The notes: generated by a model not told the origin, from the letters alone. Shown: positions 8,112 to 16,937, numbered from the stretch's first letter. The stretch is 34,366 bases of DNA from Bacteroidota bacterium (GCA_947476185.1 CANJPX010000035.1:1-34366); one strand, 5' to 3'. Made by a program: numbers and translations.

Positions 8112-8471
8112 ATGAAAACCATTATTTTCAAAATTTCAACAGTTCTGGGGATTATTGTGTTATTGACAGTAATGTTTGTTTCTAGTTCATGTAACAAAGA
8201 TAAAACGTGTCATGGCAAAGTAACGGTGGTTGACACTGTTGGTAACCCTGTTTCTAGTGCATCGGTAAAGCTTTCTGCCCCTTCAGTTAATGGAGATGTT
8301 GTTTATGATGGAATTACAGATGGTTCCGGACAGGCAAGCTTCGATGTAAAATTACCTGCAATATTTGATGTTGTTGCTAAGAAAGCAACCTATCCTGGAA
8401 TGGCAGGAGTTGGGGTTATTCGTTTGGATGAACCTGGTAAAGATGCTGAGGTGACCGTAAAAATTCAGTAA
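8112..8471 (+). CDS. Small lipoprotein with a carboxypeptidase-regulatory-like (beta-sandwich) domain
   Basis: A 119-residue protein with a hydrophobic N-terminus ending in VSSSC, a clear lipobox at about residues 24-28. The rest is a single beta-sandwich of the CarboxypepD_reg/Cna-B-like kind: CHGKVTVVDTVGNPVSSASVKL, then DGITDGSGQASFDVKLP. Such domains often serve as surface or periplasmic binding modules; no catalytic motif is seen. Its stop codon (8469-8471) is directly followed by the stop codon of the convergent gene (8472-8474), with no space between them. The function is unknown. Confidence 0.8.
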   Translation: MKTIIFKISTVLGIIVLLTVMFVSSSCNKDKTCHGKVTVVDTVGNPVSSASVKLSAPSVNGDVVYDGITDGSGQASFDVKLPAIFDVVAKKATYPGMAGVGVIRLDEPGKDAEVTVKIQ

Positions 8472-8810
8472 TTAAGGCTGAACATCCATTGTCTTAAAGT
8501 ATTCAATAATCGCTTGTTTTATTATTACTTGTTGTTGTTCCGGTTTTAATGGGGGCAAATTCTCTGTCGTTTTCCAATGCGGCCATCCATCTTTGTCCAA
8601 TCCTTCATATTCATAATATCCGTAAGGGGAAAGCAGCGTACAAATAGCGATATGTAATACATCTAGTTTTTCATTCTTTGAGAGTTGTATTTTCCCTTTT
8701 CCTAATTCTTGTAACCCAATAATAAAAAGCACTCCTTGCATATCTATATCGCTGCCAAATTGTTTTGCGATATGTTTAAGTGCATTCTGATATTCAAACT
8801 CTGTATCCAT
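8472..8810 (-). CDS. Conserved hypothetical protein, about 112 residues
   Basis: No known domain is recognised. The ATG at 8810 starts MDTEFEYQNALKHIAKQFG; an in-frame start 16 codons upstream (8858) gives a less plausible leader. The protein looks soluble, mostly helical at both ends (FEYQNALKHIAKQFG and KPEQQQVIIKQAIIEYFKTMD), with an aromatic centre YGYYEYEGLDKDGWPHW. There is no signal peptide or cysteine motif. I believe it resembles a small hypothetical protein conserved in Bacteroidota, but that is from memory. It is probably transcribed on its own, since a terminator separates it from the upstream T9SS cargo gene. Confidence 0.65.
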   Translation of the reverse strand: MDTEFEYQNALKHIAKQFGSDIDMQGVLFIIGLQELGKGKIQLSKNEKLDVLHIAICTLLSPYGYYEYEGLDKDGWPHWKTTENLPPLKPEQQQVIIKQAIIEYFKTMDVQP

Positions 8811-8854
8811 GCAACAAAGATAATTAATAAGATCTGGTTTTCTATAAACTAAAA

Positions 8855-8883
8855 ACACCTACCTATTTAAAATAGATAGGTGT
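8855..8883 (-). terminator. Terminator after the T9SS cargo gene
   Basis: ACACCTAcCTAT (8855-8866) pairs with ATAGaTAGGTGT (8872-8883), with a single C/A mismatch. On the minus strand the stem is followed by a T run (complement of 8851-8855). It ends the transcript of the T9SS cargo gene whose stop is at 8902. The plus strand lacks a T run here. Confidence 0.65.
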
Positions 8884-8901
8884 ATATAAAAAAAGGTCAT
8901 G

Positions 8902-9597
8902 CTATTGTTTGATGACCCGAATGGTTCGCGTTTGTTTGTTTTCGAGTTGAATATTAATTAAATAAGTTCCGGCTTTCCAGGTATCTGTACAAATTGAAGC
9001 TGGTTTTTTTTCAGTTTGAATTATGTGGCCTTGCGTATCGAAAACTCTTACCTCTTCAATAGCAATTGTCCCTGTGTTTTCAAGAGTAAAATTGCTTGTT
9101 GTCGGGTTTGGATAGGCCTTTATTATTTTATTCAGATCTATTTCATTTACCCCTAACGGTATGGTGATTATTTCAACATAAGTAAGTGTGCCTCCAATAT
9201 TGCCCGTTGATGTAGCTATCGGCCAAATTACAATCACATTAATATCATAATGGTATCTGTTAGGATTAACCGGGGTGGAAACATCATAAATTGGGAATAA
9301 GGTAAAAGGTATACTATCGCCCGGGGCAATTGTGTAGGATCCGAAATAGGTAGTATCAACCGGATGAAAAAGGAAACCTGTAGTGTCCTGTACATACGTT
9401 ATAAAATGCAGGCTGTCTGAAAAGGAGGTTGCCCCATTATTTACAAGCCAAAATGATACACTATCTGTAAATCCAGCGGGTAATGTGTCATTTCCAATTG
9501 ATACAGAATACGCGCTGATTCCAATAGAATCTTGCGCTTTACTTTTTGTAAAATAGAGAAATAACGACAATGCGATTAAAAGAATACGCTTTTTCAT
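8902..9597 (-). CDS. Secreted protein with T9SS type A sorting domain
   Basis: A 231-residue protein with a signal peptide (MKKRILLIALSLFLYFTKSKA, cut before about residue 22) and a C-terminal Por/T9SS sorting domain beginning near VNEIDLNKIIKAYPNPTTS and ending ...GTYLINIQ..RVIKQ. The middle ~120 residues are a beta-rich domain of the CARDB/Ig-like type (DSVSFWLVNNGATSFSDSLHF) with no visible active site. It should be exported by Sec, moved across the outer membrane by T9SS and cut at the sorting domain. ATG 9597 is chosen because the signal peptide begins there; the frame is open upstream to 9636. The function is unknown, possibly adhesion or structure. Confidence 0.85.
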   Translation of the reverse strand: MKKRILLIALSLFLYFTKSKAQDSIGISAYSVSIGNDTLPAGFTDSVSFWLVNNGATSFSDSLHFITYVQDTTGFLFHPVDTTYFGSYTIAPGDSIPFTLFPIYDVSTPVNPNRYHYDINVIVIWPIATSTGNIGGTLTYVEIITIPLGVNEIDLNKIIKAYPNPTTSNFTLENTGTIAIEEVRVFDTQGHIIQTEKKPASICTDTWKAGTYLINIQLENKQTRTIRVIKQ

Positions 9598-9703
9598 GGC
9601 TCCAAATTTTAAGTTTTCGGGATGTTTTCTACCCAAAAGTATTTAAATATACCGGCATATTAAATTAATTTTGTAATTTTCTTACGTATTCAAAACTACA
9701 AAA

Positions 9704-11164
9704 ATGAACATTCTTCCCGAAGTAATTGGCAATATGAATAAAGAGGAAATCCGGAATTTCAAACTCTTTATCAACAGAACCGAAAAAGCAACTGCAAGAA
9801 AAGACGAGCTGTTGTTTGATCTTATCCGAAAACAGTTTCCCGAATACAACGAGGAAAAGATTTTAAAAAAGTTATACCAAACGGACGATAAAAATGCGCT
9901 GTACCGACTTAAAAACAGGTTGTTTGAGGATATCGGAAAAAGTTTGACATTGCATTATTATGATTCTACCGAATACAATATTATTTTAAATTATTTATTT
10001 CTTTCACGGTTGTTTCAAGACAAAGGACAAGCAGCAACTGCATTTTACTATTTGACCAAAGCCTCTAGGAAGGCAAATGAAAATGAATGCCTTGATTGGC
10101 TGGATATTATTTATGGTGAATTCATCAAGCTTTCGCATGAAGCGCTTGAGATCAATCCAGAAGAATATATTCAAAAAAGAAAGGATAACCGGTCAAAACT
10201 GAATAAGATACAAGAGATAGACGATATACTGGCAGCATTAATTTACAGGATTAAAGTTTCCCAAAATTTTGCAAAACAAAATACCGAGATACTTCAATTG
10301 CTTCAAAATACAGTGAACGATTTTTCGAAAAGCAAGGATGTGAAAAATAGTCCGGTCTTGCGATTTAAGATTTACCAGTCGGTAAGTCGTATCCTGCTTC
10401 AACAACAAGATTTCAAATCTTTGGAAAAATATTTATTGAAGACATACGATGAATTCACAAAGGAAAAATTGTTTAATAAAAACAATCATGATACGAAGCT
10501 TCAAATGCTTACTTATTTGATAAATTCTTTATTCAAGAATAAAAAAATAGATCTTTCTTTAACCTATGTGGATAAGCTAAAATCAGCGATGGACGAGTTT
10601 GGAAAGTTGTTGCACGACAAATATTTATTTTATTATTACAACTCCTTGGTAATCAATTATTCGGTGAAAAATATCGATAAAGCGATCGAGATACTTCATG
10701 AGGCGAAAGATAATAGCAGTATCAAGAAACTGTCAATTTACAATGTGTTTGTGTATTTGAATCTTGCAGTATTGAATTTCGATAAGAGGAATTTTAAGGA
10801 ATCTCTGAAAAATTTGGTAAAACCAATGATGCAGGATGCATTCAAGCATTTGGATGAGGCTTGGCATTTAAAACTGGCTGTTTTTGAATTAATGATCCGA
10901 TATGAACTGAGTGATTTCGATTATTTGGAGCATAAAATGGAAAGGGTAAAAAAGGAATATGTCGGATTGTTGAAAAAGGAAGAATATGTTCGTCAAAAGC
11001 AAATTATTTATTTGATCGATCGTATGGAAAAATCGGAGGGGCTAAAAAAGGACAAGGAACTGTTAAAAGAAATTAACGCGTTGCTTGATGGAATAATGTT
11101 AAAGAGTACTTCGGATACTGATATTATAAATTATAGTGATTGGTTGAAAGGGAAGATCAGTTAG
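9704..11164 (+). CDS. Large helical protein of unknown function
   Basis: A 486-residue protein, almost entirely alpha-helical, without signal peptide or membrane segment. Helix-turn-helix pairs rich in Leu/Lys/Tyr recur across its length (for example YFYLTKASRKANENECLDWL), recalling TPR-like or other solenoid repeats, but no clear repeat consensus is visible. The N-terminus MNILPEVIGNMNKEEIRNFKLF suggests a small capping domain. I do not recognise the family beyond a general likeness to hypothetical proteins of Bacteroidota. TAATTTTG at 9666-9673 is a possible -7 promoter element. Its stop overlaps the 3' end of the convergent RsbW-like gene by 8 bases. Confidence 0.75.
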   Translation: MNILPEVIGNMNKEEIRNFKLFINRTEKATARKDELLFDLIRKQFPEYNEEKILKKLYQTDDKNALYRLKNRLFEDIGKSLTLHYYDSTEYNIILNYLFLSRLFQDKGQAATAFYYLTKASRKANENECLDWLDIIYGEFIKLSHEALEINPEEYIQKRKDNRSKLNKIQEIDDILAALIYRIKVSQNFAKQNTEILQLLQNTVNDFSKSKDVKNSPVLRFKIYQSVSRILLQQQDFKSLEKYLLKTYDEFTKEKLFNKNNHDTKLQMLTYLINSLFKNKKIDLSLTYVDKLKSAMDEFGKLLHDKYLFYYYNSLVINYSVKNIDKAIEILHEAKDNSSIKKLSIYNVFVYLNLAVLNFDKRNFKESLKNLVKPMMQDAFKHLDEAWHLKLAVFELMIRYELSDFDYLEHKMERVKKEYVGLLKKEEYVRQKQIIYLIDRMEKSEGLKKDKELLKEINALLDGIMLKSTSDTDIINYSDWLKGKIS

Positions 11165-11573
11165 CAACCATATTAAAATCCAATACGACCTTGCTTCCAT
11201 TATCTTCGAAAGATACTTTATCTGCGAGGTTGCGCATCAAAAATACACCGCGACCGTTAGGATTTTCAATATTCTCGGGATTTGTAGGATCCGGTAGTGT
11301 ATCGTAGCTAAATCCCGTTCCTTCATCTTTTACAATAAAAGATACATGGTCGGGGAATGATTTAAAAAAGATGTCTATATTTTTTTTAGGATTCGCCTGG
11401 TTGCCATGATAAATAGCATTATTCACAGCCTCTGTTATCGCAACGAGAATATTCCCATAATAATCTTCACTGATATTAAAAAGATCGCACACATCTTCAA
11501 TCATACGCTCAACAAGAATAATGTTTTCTGCTCTCGAAGCGATTCTTATTTTTTGATTTTCTGCAAGCACCAT
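11157..11573 (-). CDS. RsbW-like anti-sigma factor / serine kinase-type ATPase
   Basis: A 138-residue GHKL ATPase of the HATPase_c_2 (RsbW/SpoIIAB) type. The N-box EAVNNAIYHGN is at residues 48-58, the G1 box DEGTGF at 83-88 and the G2 box GRGVFLM at 107-113. Proteins of this family bind and phosphorylate a STAS-domain antagonist and hold a sigma factor or other target in check; SpoIIE/PP2C phosphatases reverse that phosphorylation. I use ATG 11573, one base after the stop of the upstream gene (TAATATG). A TTG at 11585 would overlap that gene by 11 bases. Two SpoIIE-type phosphatases occur later in the window, but no STAS protein does. Direct partnership is an inference. Confidence 0.85.
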   Translation of the reverse strand: MVLAENQKIRIASRAENIILVERMIEDVCDLFNISEDYYGNILVAITEAVNNAIYHGNQANPKKNIDIFFKSFPDHVSFIVKDEGTGFSYDTLPDPTNPENIENPNGRGVFLMRNLADKVSFEDNGSKVVLDFNMVAN

Positions 11574-11574
11574 A

Positions 11575-14500
11575 TTAGTTTCCAAAGTTGTTAAAGTATT
11601 GGTTTACTTTTGACTTATAGAAAGGAGTCAAAGACGGTGGAACCGTTTTCAGTAATTCCGTTTCTTTTTGTTTCAAGAGGTTATACTCTAAAAAATCATT
11701 AGGGTTACTATAATTTTCATTTTTTGCTTCATTTGATTGTCTTTTTTCATCCATTTCTCTCTCTTTCTCCGCTTTCTCGCTCTCCAAAAGGCGTGTCAAA
11801 ATTTCTTCCTGCCGGTTAATTGTTTCCTGACTGATCATTTTGTTCACAAGATCCGTCTCCGTTTCTTCCATTTTTTCTGCGATCTTGCTCATCCCTCCGG
11901 CACCTTTCCCGTCTTTATTGATCTGGTCCGACATTTTTTGCAGCTCTTGACGCAAAGCAGCCTGCTGAGCGGCTAATTGTGCCAATTCCTGACTCATCCC
12001 TCCGGTTCCCATGCCGGGTTTGTTTCCAGGCTTATTTCCGCCTTTTTCCATTCCCTCTTTCAATTTCTTGATCTGCTGGTTGATCTGCTCCTGCATTTGT
12101 CGCATGCTGGCCATCGATGGCTTTTGTCCCTTTCCACCGGGCTTTTTGCAGCTTCCGCTTCCCGGTTTTCCTTTTTTGGCAGCACTTTGCATTTGTGATA
12201 AGGCCTCACTCATCATCAGCGCCAGGTTATTTATAGAGGTCATCGCGAACTGCTGACGGCTCAAAGCTTCCTGCTTATGGTTTTTGCCATCAATAGCAGG
12301 CGTTTGCGCCTCGGTAACTTCTTCCAGCGCTTTTTCCATATTCATATTGATAGCACTAATCTCCTTATTTACAGCAGCAGCAATTTGAGGAACACGTTTG
12401 CTTAACGCCAATAAAGTATCCTCCACCATTTTTGCGTCATCCTTCAATTTTTTCTGTTTCTGATTGATCTTTACAAATTGCGGGTCATTCGGTTTGGTCC
12501 TGGTAAGTTCATTCATTAAAGCTTCTTGCCCGAAAGAAAGCTGAAGAATATTTTCCAACAACCCCCTCATCTTGTCTATGTCTTCTCCTTCTTGCTGTTC
12601 TTGCTCCTGTTGCTGCGCCTGCTCCATTTGCTGGCTCATTTCCTCCATTTTTTTTGCAGCTTCTTTTTGTGATTTCGCCGCTTCCTTCTTTTTCTTATCG
12701 TTCAGCTGGTCACTGCTTTTTTGCATTTCTTTCTGAACCTCCTCTTGTTTTTGATCGGTGTTTTCAAGTTTCTTTGGCTCCTCCAGTTCACTATTCTTCT
12801 TTTCGAGCTCTTTGAGATCTTTCTTTATATCATCAAACTTTTTATTAAGTTCATCTTGCTTATCTTTTTGCTCTTTTGAATCCGACTTTTTATCTTCTGA
12901 TTGTTTTGCGAGTTCATCTTGCTTTTTTGAGAGATCATTTAGTTTATCGATATTCTCCTGAAGTTTTTGTTCCACTTCCAATTGTTTAAAGATCTCAAGG
13001 TTACGATCAAGTTCCTTCAAAAGGTCTTTATTCTCCAATTTCATTTTTTCCAAAGCATCTTGCACCTTGTCCTTATCCAATTTTTCTAAAAGTTTTTGCA
13101 GCTCATCATATTTTGCCTTCAACTCTGGGGTCATTACTTTATTGAATAACTCTTCCAGTTGTTTTTGCTTTTCAAGCATTTCATCGTCAGGCTTTTTGTA
13201 TTCATTTTTTTGCTGATTGTTTTGTTGATTTTCGTTATTCACTTTCTCAACTTTTTTCAGAAGGTCTTTTTGCTTTTCAAGTAGTTCCTTCAGTTTCTTT
13301 TTTTCATCCCAGGTAAGATCTTTCTTCTCAGCCACTTTTCGTTGTAGGTCTGCTAATTCTTTTTGAACTTCTTTTGCCTGACGAAGGCTTTCTTCAAGAT
13401 CGTCCTTGATCTTATTATTGTTTTTGTCAGTGTTTTCCTCTAATTCTTTTAGTGTAGGGGCTTTAAAAATCATTTTTTGTGAGCGGGAAGATTTGCTGCC
13501 ATTCACTCCGTCATTGTCCCATACTTCAAAATAATATTCGATCTGATCACCGGGTGAAACACCTATTGAGGTCATATCCCAATAATGAAAAAATTGGTCT
13601 TGCGTTGATAATTTACTGACTGCAATAGGAACGCTATTGGTAGTCATCTTTTTGAAGTTGTCGCTTGTTGCTGTATCGTTATTGGTGATAAAACGGTAAT
13701 TGAAAGAAAGTTTATTGAAACCGTAATCATCTTTTATTTCACCACGAAAAGAAATACGTTTATCTGAGGTGGAATCTTTCTTTTCAGCAACTGAAATTTG
13801 AGGAAATCCGTCAGGAATAACATTTATAGCGTATGTAACAGAGTCTTTGCTTTTCAAAAATTGATTGGAAGTGGTTACAGAATAGGATTTATCGCGGAAC
13901 AGGCGAACAGAATAAATGAAATTGTTTTCACTTGTCGGGGCAACAGAAAATGAGGTATCGTTAAAATTCAAACGCAACTGTTTCGTGTTCTGGGTATTGA
14001 AATTCCAGCTTAGTTTGGTTCCTGCCGGTACAACCAGGTCCCCGGTATTTTTAACAACCTCATCTTTTTTATTAAGATATTTTGGATAAGCAATGGCGAT
14101 ATCAAAATTCAATAGAATTGGATTTGGCAAAGCAACTAACTCATATTCCTTCGATTTAAAGCCATCAGCAGCAAGCTGGAACAAAATATTTTTCTGAACA
14201 TTCTTAAAAACATAGTTGAAGTTTACAATGTTTTCTTTGTCGAGCTTAAATTCATTTCCGTCAATTTCAACATACACAACATCCGGAACTTCATCACCGG
14301 TGAGTTTTACTTTTAACTCATAATCTTGTTGAGCAACAGTTTTAAGCTCCGTATTCGTGATCACAAATTGAAAAGGAGCTTCCTTCTCGAAATATTCACT
14401 GTGTTTTACTAAACGTTTTGTTCCATCGGTAATGATACTTGGTGCGGCAAATAAGATAACGGTTATAATAAGAATTGGTAAGAGTGCATATTTTAAATAT

Positions 14501-14982
14501 TTCCTGTTTTCAGAAAAATCAACTGCGGAAGAAAATGGGATCGGTTTTAACTCTTTTGTTTTTTGATTGATGCTTGCTTCAATTAGTTGATAGTTGTTAG
14601 TTGTTGGTTGTTGGTTTGTATCCTGTAACGACTGTAATTGTAATACATTCAAAAGTTTGTCCTGCACATTTGAAAAGTGTTTTCCAATTATTGCAGATGC
14701 CTCTTCATGGGAAATTATTTCCCCGAAATGATAAAGTTTGGAAACAGGGATAGCGATGTATTTCACCAAAATGAATCCTGTTGCTGAAACAAACGAATAA
14801 AATAAAATTGTTCGGATCGTAGAATTGAAGTGAGCAAAATATTCCAATGCAGTAACGGCAACAAAAAAGAGCAATACCAAGCCAATACTATAAATTAATC
14901 CGCGTAAAAGCTGATTTTTATAATATTTCCGGATGAATTCATCCAGTTTTTCAATCAATGACCGGTAATTGGTATTCGACAT
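11575..14982 (-). CDS. DUF4175-like membrane protein with long coiled-coil region
   Basis: A 1135-residue protein. Three membrane segments lie at about residues 24-45, 57-78 and 163-185. They are followed by a beta-rich extracytoplasmic region (about 190-500) ending in YYFEVWDNDGVNGSKSSRSQ, then some 300 residues of charged coiled coil (Lys/Glu/Gln repeats, about 510-830), and a Gly/Lys/Met/Gln-rich tail with more coiled coil. The layout matches Bacteroidota proteins usually labelled DUF4175; the biochemical role is unknown. It shares a transcript with the RsbW-like gene, whose ATG follows its stop by one base. A short low-complexity stretch at residues 121-133 is encoded by a TTGTTAG/TTGTTGG repeat that looks inserted in frame. 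Confidence 0.8.
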   Translation of the reverse strand: MSNTNYRSLIEKLDEFIRKYYKNQLLRGLIYSIGLVLLFFVAVTALEYFAHFNSTIRTILFYSFVSATGFILVKYIAIPVSKLYHFGEIISHEEASAIIGKHFSNVQDKLLNVLQLQSLQDTNQQPTTNNYQLIEASINQKTKELKPIPFSSAVDFSENRKYLKYALLPILIITVILFAAPSIITDGTKRLVKHSEYFEKEAPFQFVITNTELKTVAQQDYELKVKLTGDEVPDVVYVEIDGNEFKLDKENIVNFNYVFKNVQKNILFQLAADGFKSKEYELVALPNPILLNFDIAIAYPKYLNKKDEVVKNTGDLVVPAGTKLSWNFNTQNTKQLRLNFNDTSFSVAPTSENNFIYSVRLFRDKSYSVTTSNQFLKSKDSVTYAINVIPDGFPQISVAEKKDSTSDKRISFRGEIKDDYGFNKLSFNYRFITNNDTATSDNFKKMTTNSVPIAVSKLSTQDQFFHYWDMTSIGVSPGDQIEYYFEVWDNDGVNGSKSSRSQKMIFKAPTLKELEENTDKNNNKIKDDLEESLRQAKEVQKELADLQRKVAEKKDLTWDEKKKLKELLEKQKDLLKKVEKVNNENQQNNQQKNEYKKPDDEMLEKQKQLEELFNKVMTPELKAKYDELQKLLEKLDKDKVQDALEKMKLENKDLLKELDRNLEIFKQLEVEQKLQENIDKLNDLSKKQDELAKQSEDKKSDSKEQKDKQDELNKKFDDIKKDLKELEKKNSELEEPKKLENTDQKQEEVQKEMQKSSDQLNDKKKKEAAKSQKEAAKKMEEMSQQMEQAQQQEQEQQEGEDIDKMRGLLENILQLSFGQEALMNELTRTKPNDPQFVKINQKQKKLKDDAKMVEDTLLALSKRVPQIAAAVNKEISAINMNMEKALEEVTEAQTPAIDGKNHKQEALSRQQFAMTSINNLALMMSEALSQMQSAAKKGKPGSGSCKKPGGKGQKPSMASMRQMQEQINQQIKKLKEGMEKGGNKPGNKPGMGTGGMSQELAQLAAQQAALRQELQKMSDQINKDGKGAGGMSKIAEKMEETETDLVNKMISQETINRQEEILTRLLESEKAEKEREMDEKRQSNEAKNENYSNPNDFLEYNLLKQKETELLKTVPPSLTPFYKSKVNQYFNNFGN
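14583..14621. repeat. TTG-rich simple repeat inside the DUF4175-like gene
   Basis: The stretch 14583-14621 is built from the units GTTGTTAGTTGTTGGTTGTTGG with a TAG/GTT rhythm, encoding on the minus strand a short Asn/Gln/Thr/Pro run. The sequence is typical of AAC/CAAC repeats found between genes in Bacteroidota, yet it lies in frame inside a conserved reading frame, at a point where the protein turns from VLQLQSL to LIEASI. Confidence 0.5.
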
Positions 14983-15025
14983 TTTGATTCTATAACGTGA
15001 TTCTCAATGCTTTGTTACATCTACC

Positions 15026-15057
15026 CAAAGGTAAGGATTTTTGCCTGCCTTTTCAAG
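15026..15057 (-). promoter_or_regulatory. Predicted promoter of the DUF4175-RsbW operon
   Basis: Minus-strand CTTG (15054-15057), a 20-base spacer and TACCTTTG (15026-15033) fit the Bacteroidota consensus. The leader to the ATG at 14982 would be about 40 bases. Confidence 0.55.
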
Positions 15058-15073
15058 CTATAAAATGAATAAA

Positions 15074-15104
15074 TTGTTAATGTTAAAAAATGATAATAGC
15101 TTTG
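15074..15104 (+). promoter_or_regulatory. Predicted promoter of the M28 peptidase gene
   Basis: TTG (15074-15076), a 20-base spacer and TAGCTTTG (15097-15104) fit the Bacteroidota consensus. The leader to the TTG start codon at 15144 would be about 35 bases. It lies back to back with the operon promoter on the other strand. Confidence 0.55.
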
Positions 15105-15143
15105 TTAACACAATGCTTAATTTAAATTTATTCCATAATTGAT

Positions 15144-16103
15144 TTGAAAAAGATCATTCTTTTAATTATTATTCTTTTCAGCAGACTCAGCATTTATGCG
15201 AAAGAGTCTTCATCGTTTCAGGATACAACTCCTGTTGTTTCAAAGGTCAGTAAAGAAAGGCTTCTTAAGGATCTGCGTTTTCTGATCAATTCCTCTAAAG
15301 CACGAAATGATAAACAGGTTGAACGTTTGAAGGAATGTGCGAAATACATTTTTGATGAATTCAAAAAGCTTACCGATGATGTGGAAGAACAAAAATATTT
15401 GGTTGAAGGAAAGGAGTATAAAAATATTATATGCTTCTTCGGACCAAGAGATGGTGAAAGAATAATTGTTGGTGCACATTACGATGTATGTGAAAATCAA
15501 CCGGGGGCAGACGACAATGCTAGCGGAGTTGCGGGTATGTTGGAAATTGCAAGAATGTTAAAATCACAAAGCTCAAATTTAAAATACAGAGTTGATCTTG
15601 TCGCGTATACGTTGGAAGAGCCACCAAACTTCCGGACTGCGAATATGGGAAGTGCTGTACATGCAAAAATGCTGTTTGGTGATCATATCAAAGTTAAGCA
15701 GATGATCTGTTTGGAAATGATAGGGTATTTTTCTGATAAGCGCAGGTCACAAGAATACCCGATTGGATTGATGAGATTGTTTTATCCTGGCAAGGCGAAT
15801 TATATTGCTGTGGTTGGAAAAATAGGGCAAGGGAAATCGATAAGAAAAACAAGAAAGACGATGCGAGAAAATTCTGAAATAAAAGTTTGTTCTATTAATT
15901 CACCTGCATTTGTTCCCGGAATAGATTTTTCGGACCATTTGAATTATTGGAAATATGGTTATTCCGCTGTCATGATAACGGACACATCGTTTTATCGAAA
16001 CGCAAATTATCATGAAAAGACGGATACTCTGGAAACTTTAAACATCGATAAGATGATGGAAGTGGTGAAAGGTGTTTTTGCTGTAATTGTTGGGATGCAG
16101 TAA
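15144..16103 (+). CDS. Secreted M28-family zinc metallopeptidase
   Basis: A 319-residue enzyme of the M28 aminopeptidase/Zn-peptidase clan with an N-terminal signal (MKKIILLIIILFSRLSIYA). The co-catalytic zinc-site residues are visible: H112 in GAHYDV, D123 or D124 in GADDNASGVAG, the catalytic/ligand Glu pair at 158-159 (YTLEEPP), a likely ligand E191 region, and H290 in ANYHEKTDT. It should cleave peptides or amino-acid conjugates in the periplasm or outside the cell. The start is TTG at 15144, the only one that keeps the full signal peptide. It ends 5 bases from the convergent fic stop, with no terminator between them. Confidence 0.88.
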   Translation: MKKIILLIIILFSRLSIYAKESSSFQDTTPVVSKVSKERLLKDLRFLINSSKARNDKQVERLKECAKYIFDEFKKLTDDVEEQKYLVEGKEYKNIICFFGPRDGERIIVGAHYDVCENQPGADDNASGVAGMLEIARMLKSQSSNLKYRVDLVAYTLEEPPNFRTANMGSAVHAKMLFGDHIKVKQMICLEMIGYFSDKRRSQEYPIGLMRLFYPGKANYIAVVGKIGQGKSIRKTRKTMRENSEIKVCSINSPAFVPGIDFSDHLNYWKYGYSAVMITDTSFYRNANYHEKTDTLETLNIDKMMEVVKGVFAVIVGMQ

Positions 16104-16108
16104 GCATT

Positions 16109-16903
16109 TTAAAAAACAAAAGAAAATCCTTTGCCTTTATCTTTCGACTGTTTATTGAAATTATTAATTTCTTGAGAGAGAAATTTGCAATATTGTTCAG
16201 TCATAAAATTTCTGAAAGGAATTAGACTTTCTTCATTTCTTGATTTTTCTATGGCTTCTATGTAATCCGATTTATCTTCTTTAAATACAATAGACATTGG
16301 TAAATTGTAATAGCAAAGAATGTAATTCATTAACAAACGAGACGTTCTGCCATTGCCATCATAAAATGGATGAATACTCACTAAATCAAAATGTGCATCG
16401 AAGGAAAGGTGCAGTTGTTCTATTGTTTCAATAGTAGTTTTAAGTTTGCTGTTTATTGTTTCAGCTAATTTTTTTGTTAAAGATTCAACTTTATCAAAGT
16501 TTGGGAAATAACGACTTCCTGCAACAACATTTCCTTTTCTGAAAACACCTTTTGAGCTATCCAATTCTCCAAAAGCAGTTTGATACGTTTTGCCGGTTTT
16601 TGACATTGCTTTTGCATTTATGTTTTGAATAAATGCAACATTCATTTCCTTTTTATGATTTGCATTTTCAATTACAAATTGCAAAGCATTTGCATGATCG
16701 GTTGTCATTAAGCTATGCTCCAAAGGTTTTCCTTTTGGAGTTAATCCTTCATCCAGTAATAAATTTGTTTCAATTTCTGTAAGTGTGGAGCCTTCTAAAC
16801 TAGTTGAATGGTGGGTAATGGAATAGTGGCTGAACTTATCGTAATCAATGTTTTGCGATAAATTCAGGGCTTGGTATTCTTTTAATAATTCCAGCACTTT
16901 CAT
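16109..16903 (-). CDS. Fic-family AMP-transferase with built-in inhibitory motif
   Basis: A 264-residue Fic protein. Its catalytic loop HPFYDGNGRTSR at residues 178-189 matches the canonical HPFx(D/E)GNGRxxR, with H178 as the catalytic residue, so it should transfer AMP (or another nucleotide part) onto a hydroxyl of a target protein. The N-terminal segment STSLEG (33-38) fits the inhibitory (S/T)xxxE(G/N) motif, with E37 expected to block ATP gamma-phosphate placement. That makes it a class II, self-inhibited Fic. No DNA-binding domain is visible in the remaining C-terminal ~70 residues. The target is unknown, and no adjacent antitoxin gene is seen. ATG 16903 lies 4 bases beyond a TACATTTG promoter box, and four phased palindromes lie upstream. 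Confidence 0.92.
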   Translation of the reverse strand: MKVLELLKEYQALNLSQNIDYDKFSHYSITHHSTSLEGSTLTEIETNLLLDEGLTPKGKPLEHSLMTTDHANALQFVIENANHKKEMNVAFIQNINAKAMSKTGKTYQTAFGELDSSKGVFRKGNVVAGSRYFPNFDKVESLTKKLAETINSKLKTTIETIEQLHLSFDAHFDLVSIHPFYDGNGRTSRLLMNYILCYYNLPMSIVFKEDKSDYIEAIEKSRNEESLIPFRNFMTEQYCKFLSQEINNFNKQSKDKGKGFSFVF

Positions 16904-16907
16904 TTAA

Positions 16908-16915
16908 CAAATGTA
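16908..16915 (-). promoter_or_regulatory. -7 promoter element of fic
   Basis: TACATTTG on the minus strand is an exact TAnnTTTG box, with only TTAA between it and the ATG of fic. The mRNA is thus probably leaderless or nearly so. The -33 position (about 16935-16941) overlaps the edge of the first palindrome (16938-16962), so a protein on that palindrome would compete with or contact RNA polymerase. Confidence 0.5.
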
Positions 16916-16937
16916 CAAAAAATAGAAAGAGTTTATT

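Noticed and set aside
8469-8474. Missing space between two convergent stop codons as an assembly fault
   Set aside because: Both reading frames end cleanly at their own stop and both proteins look complete, so simple tight packing explains it.
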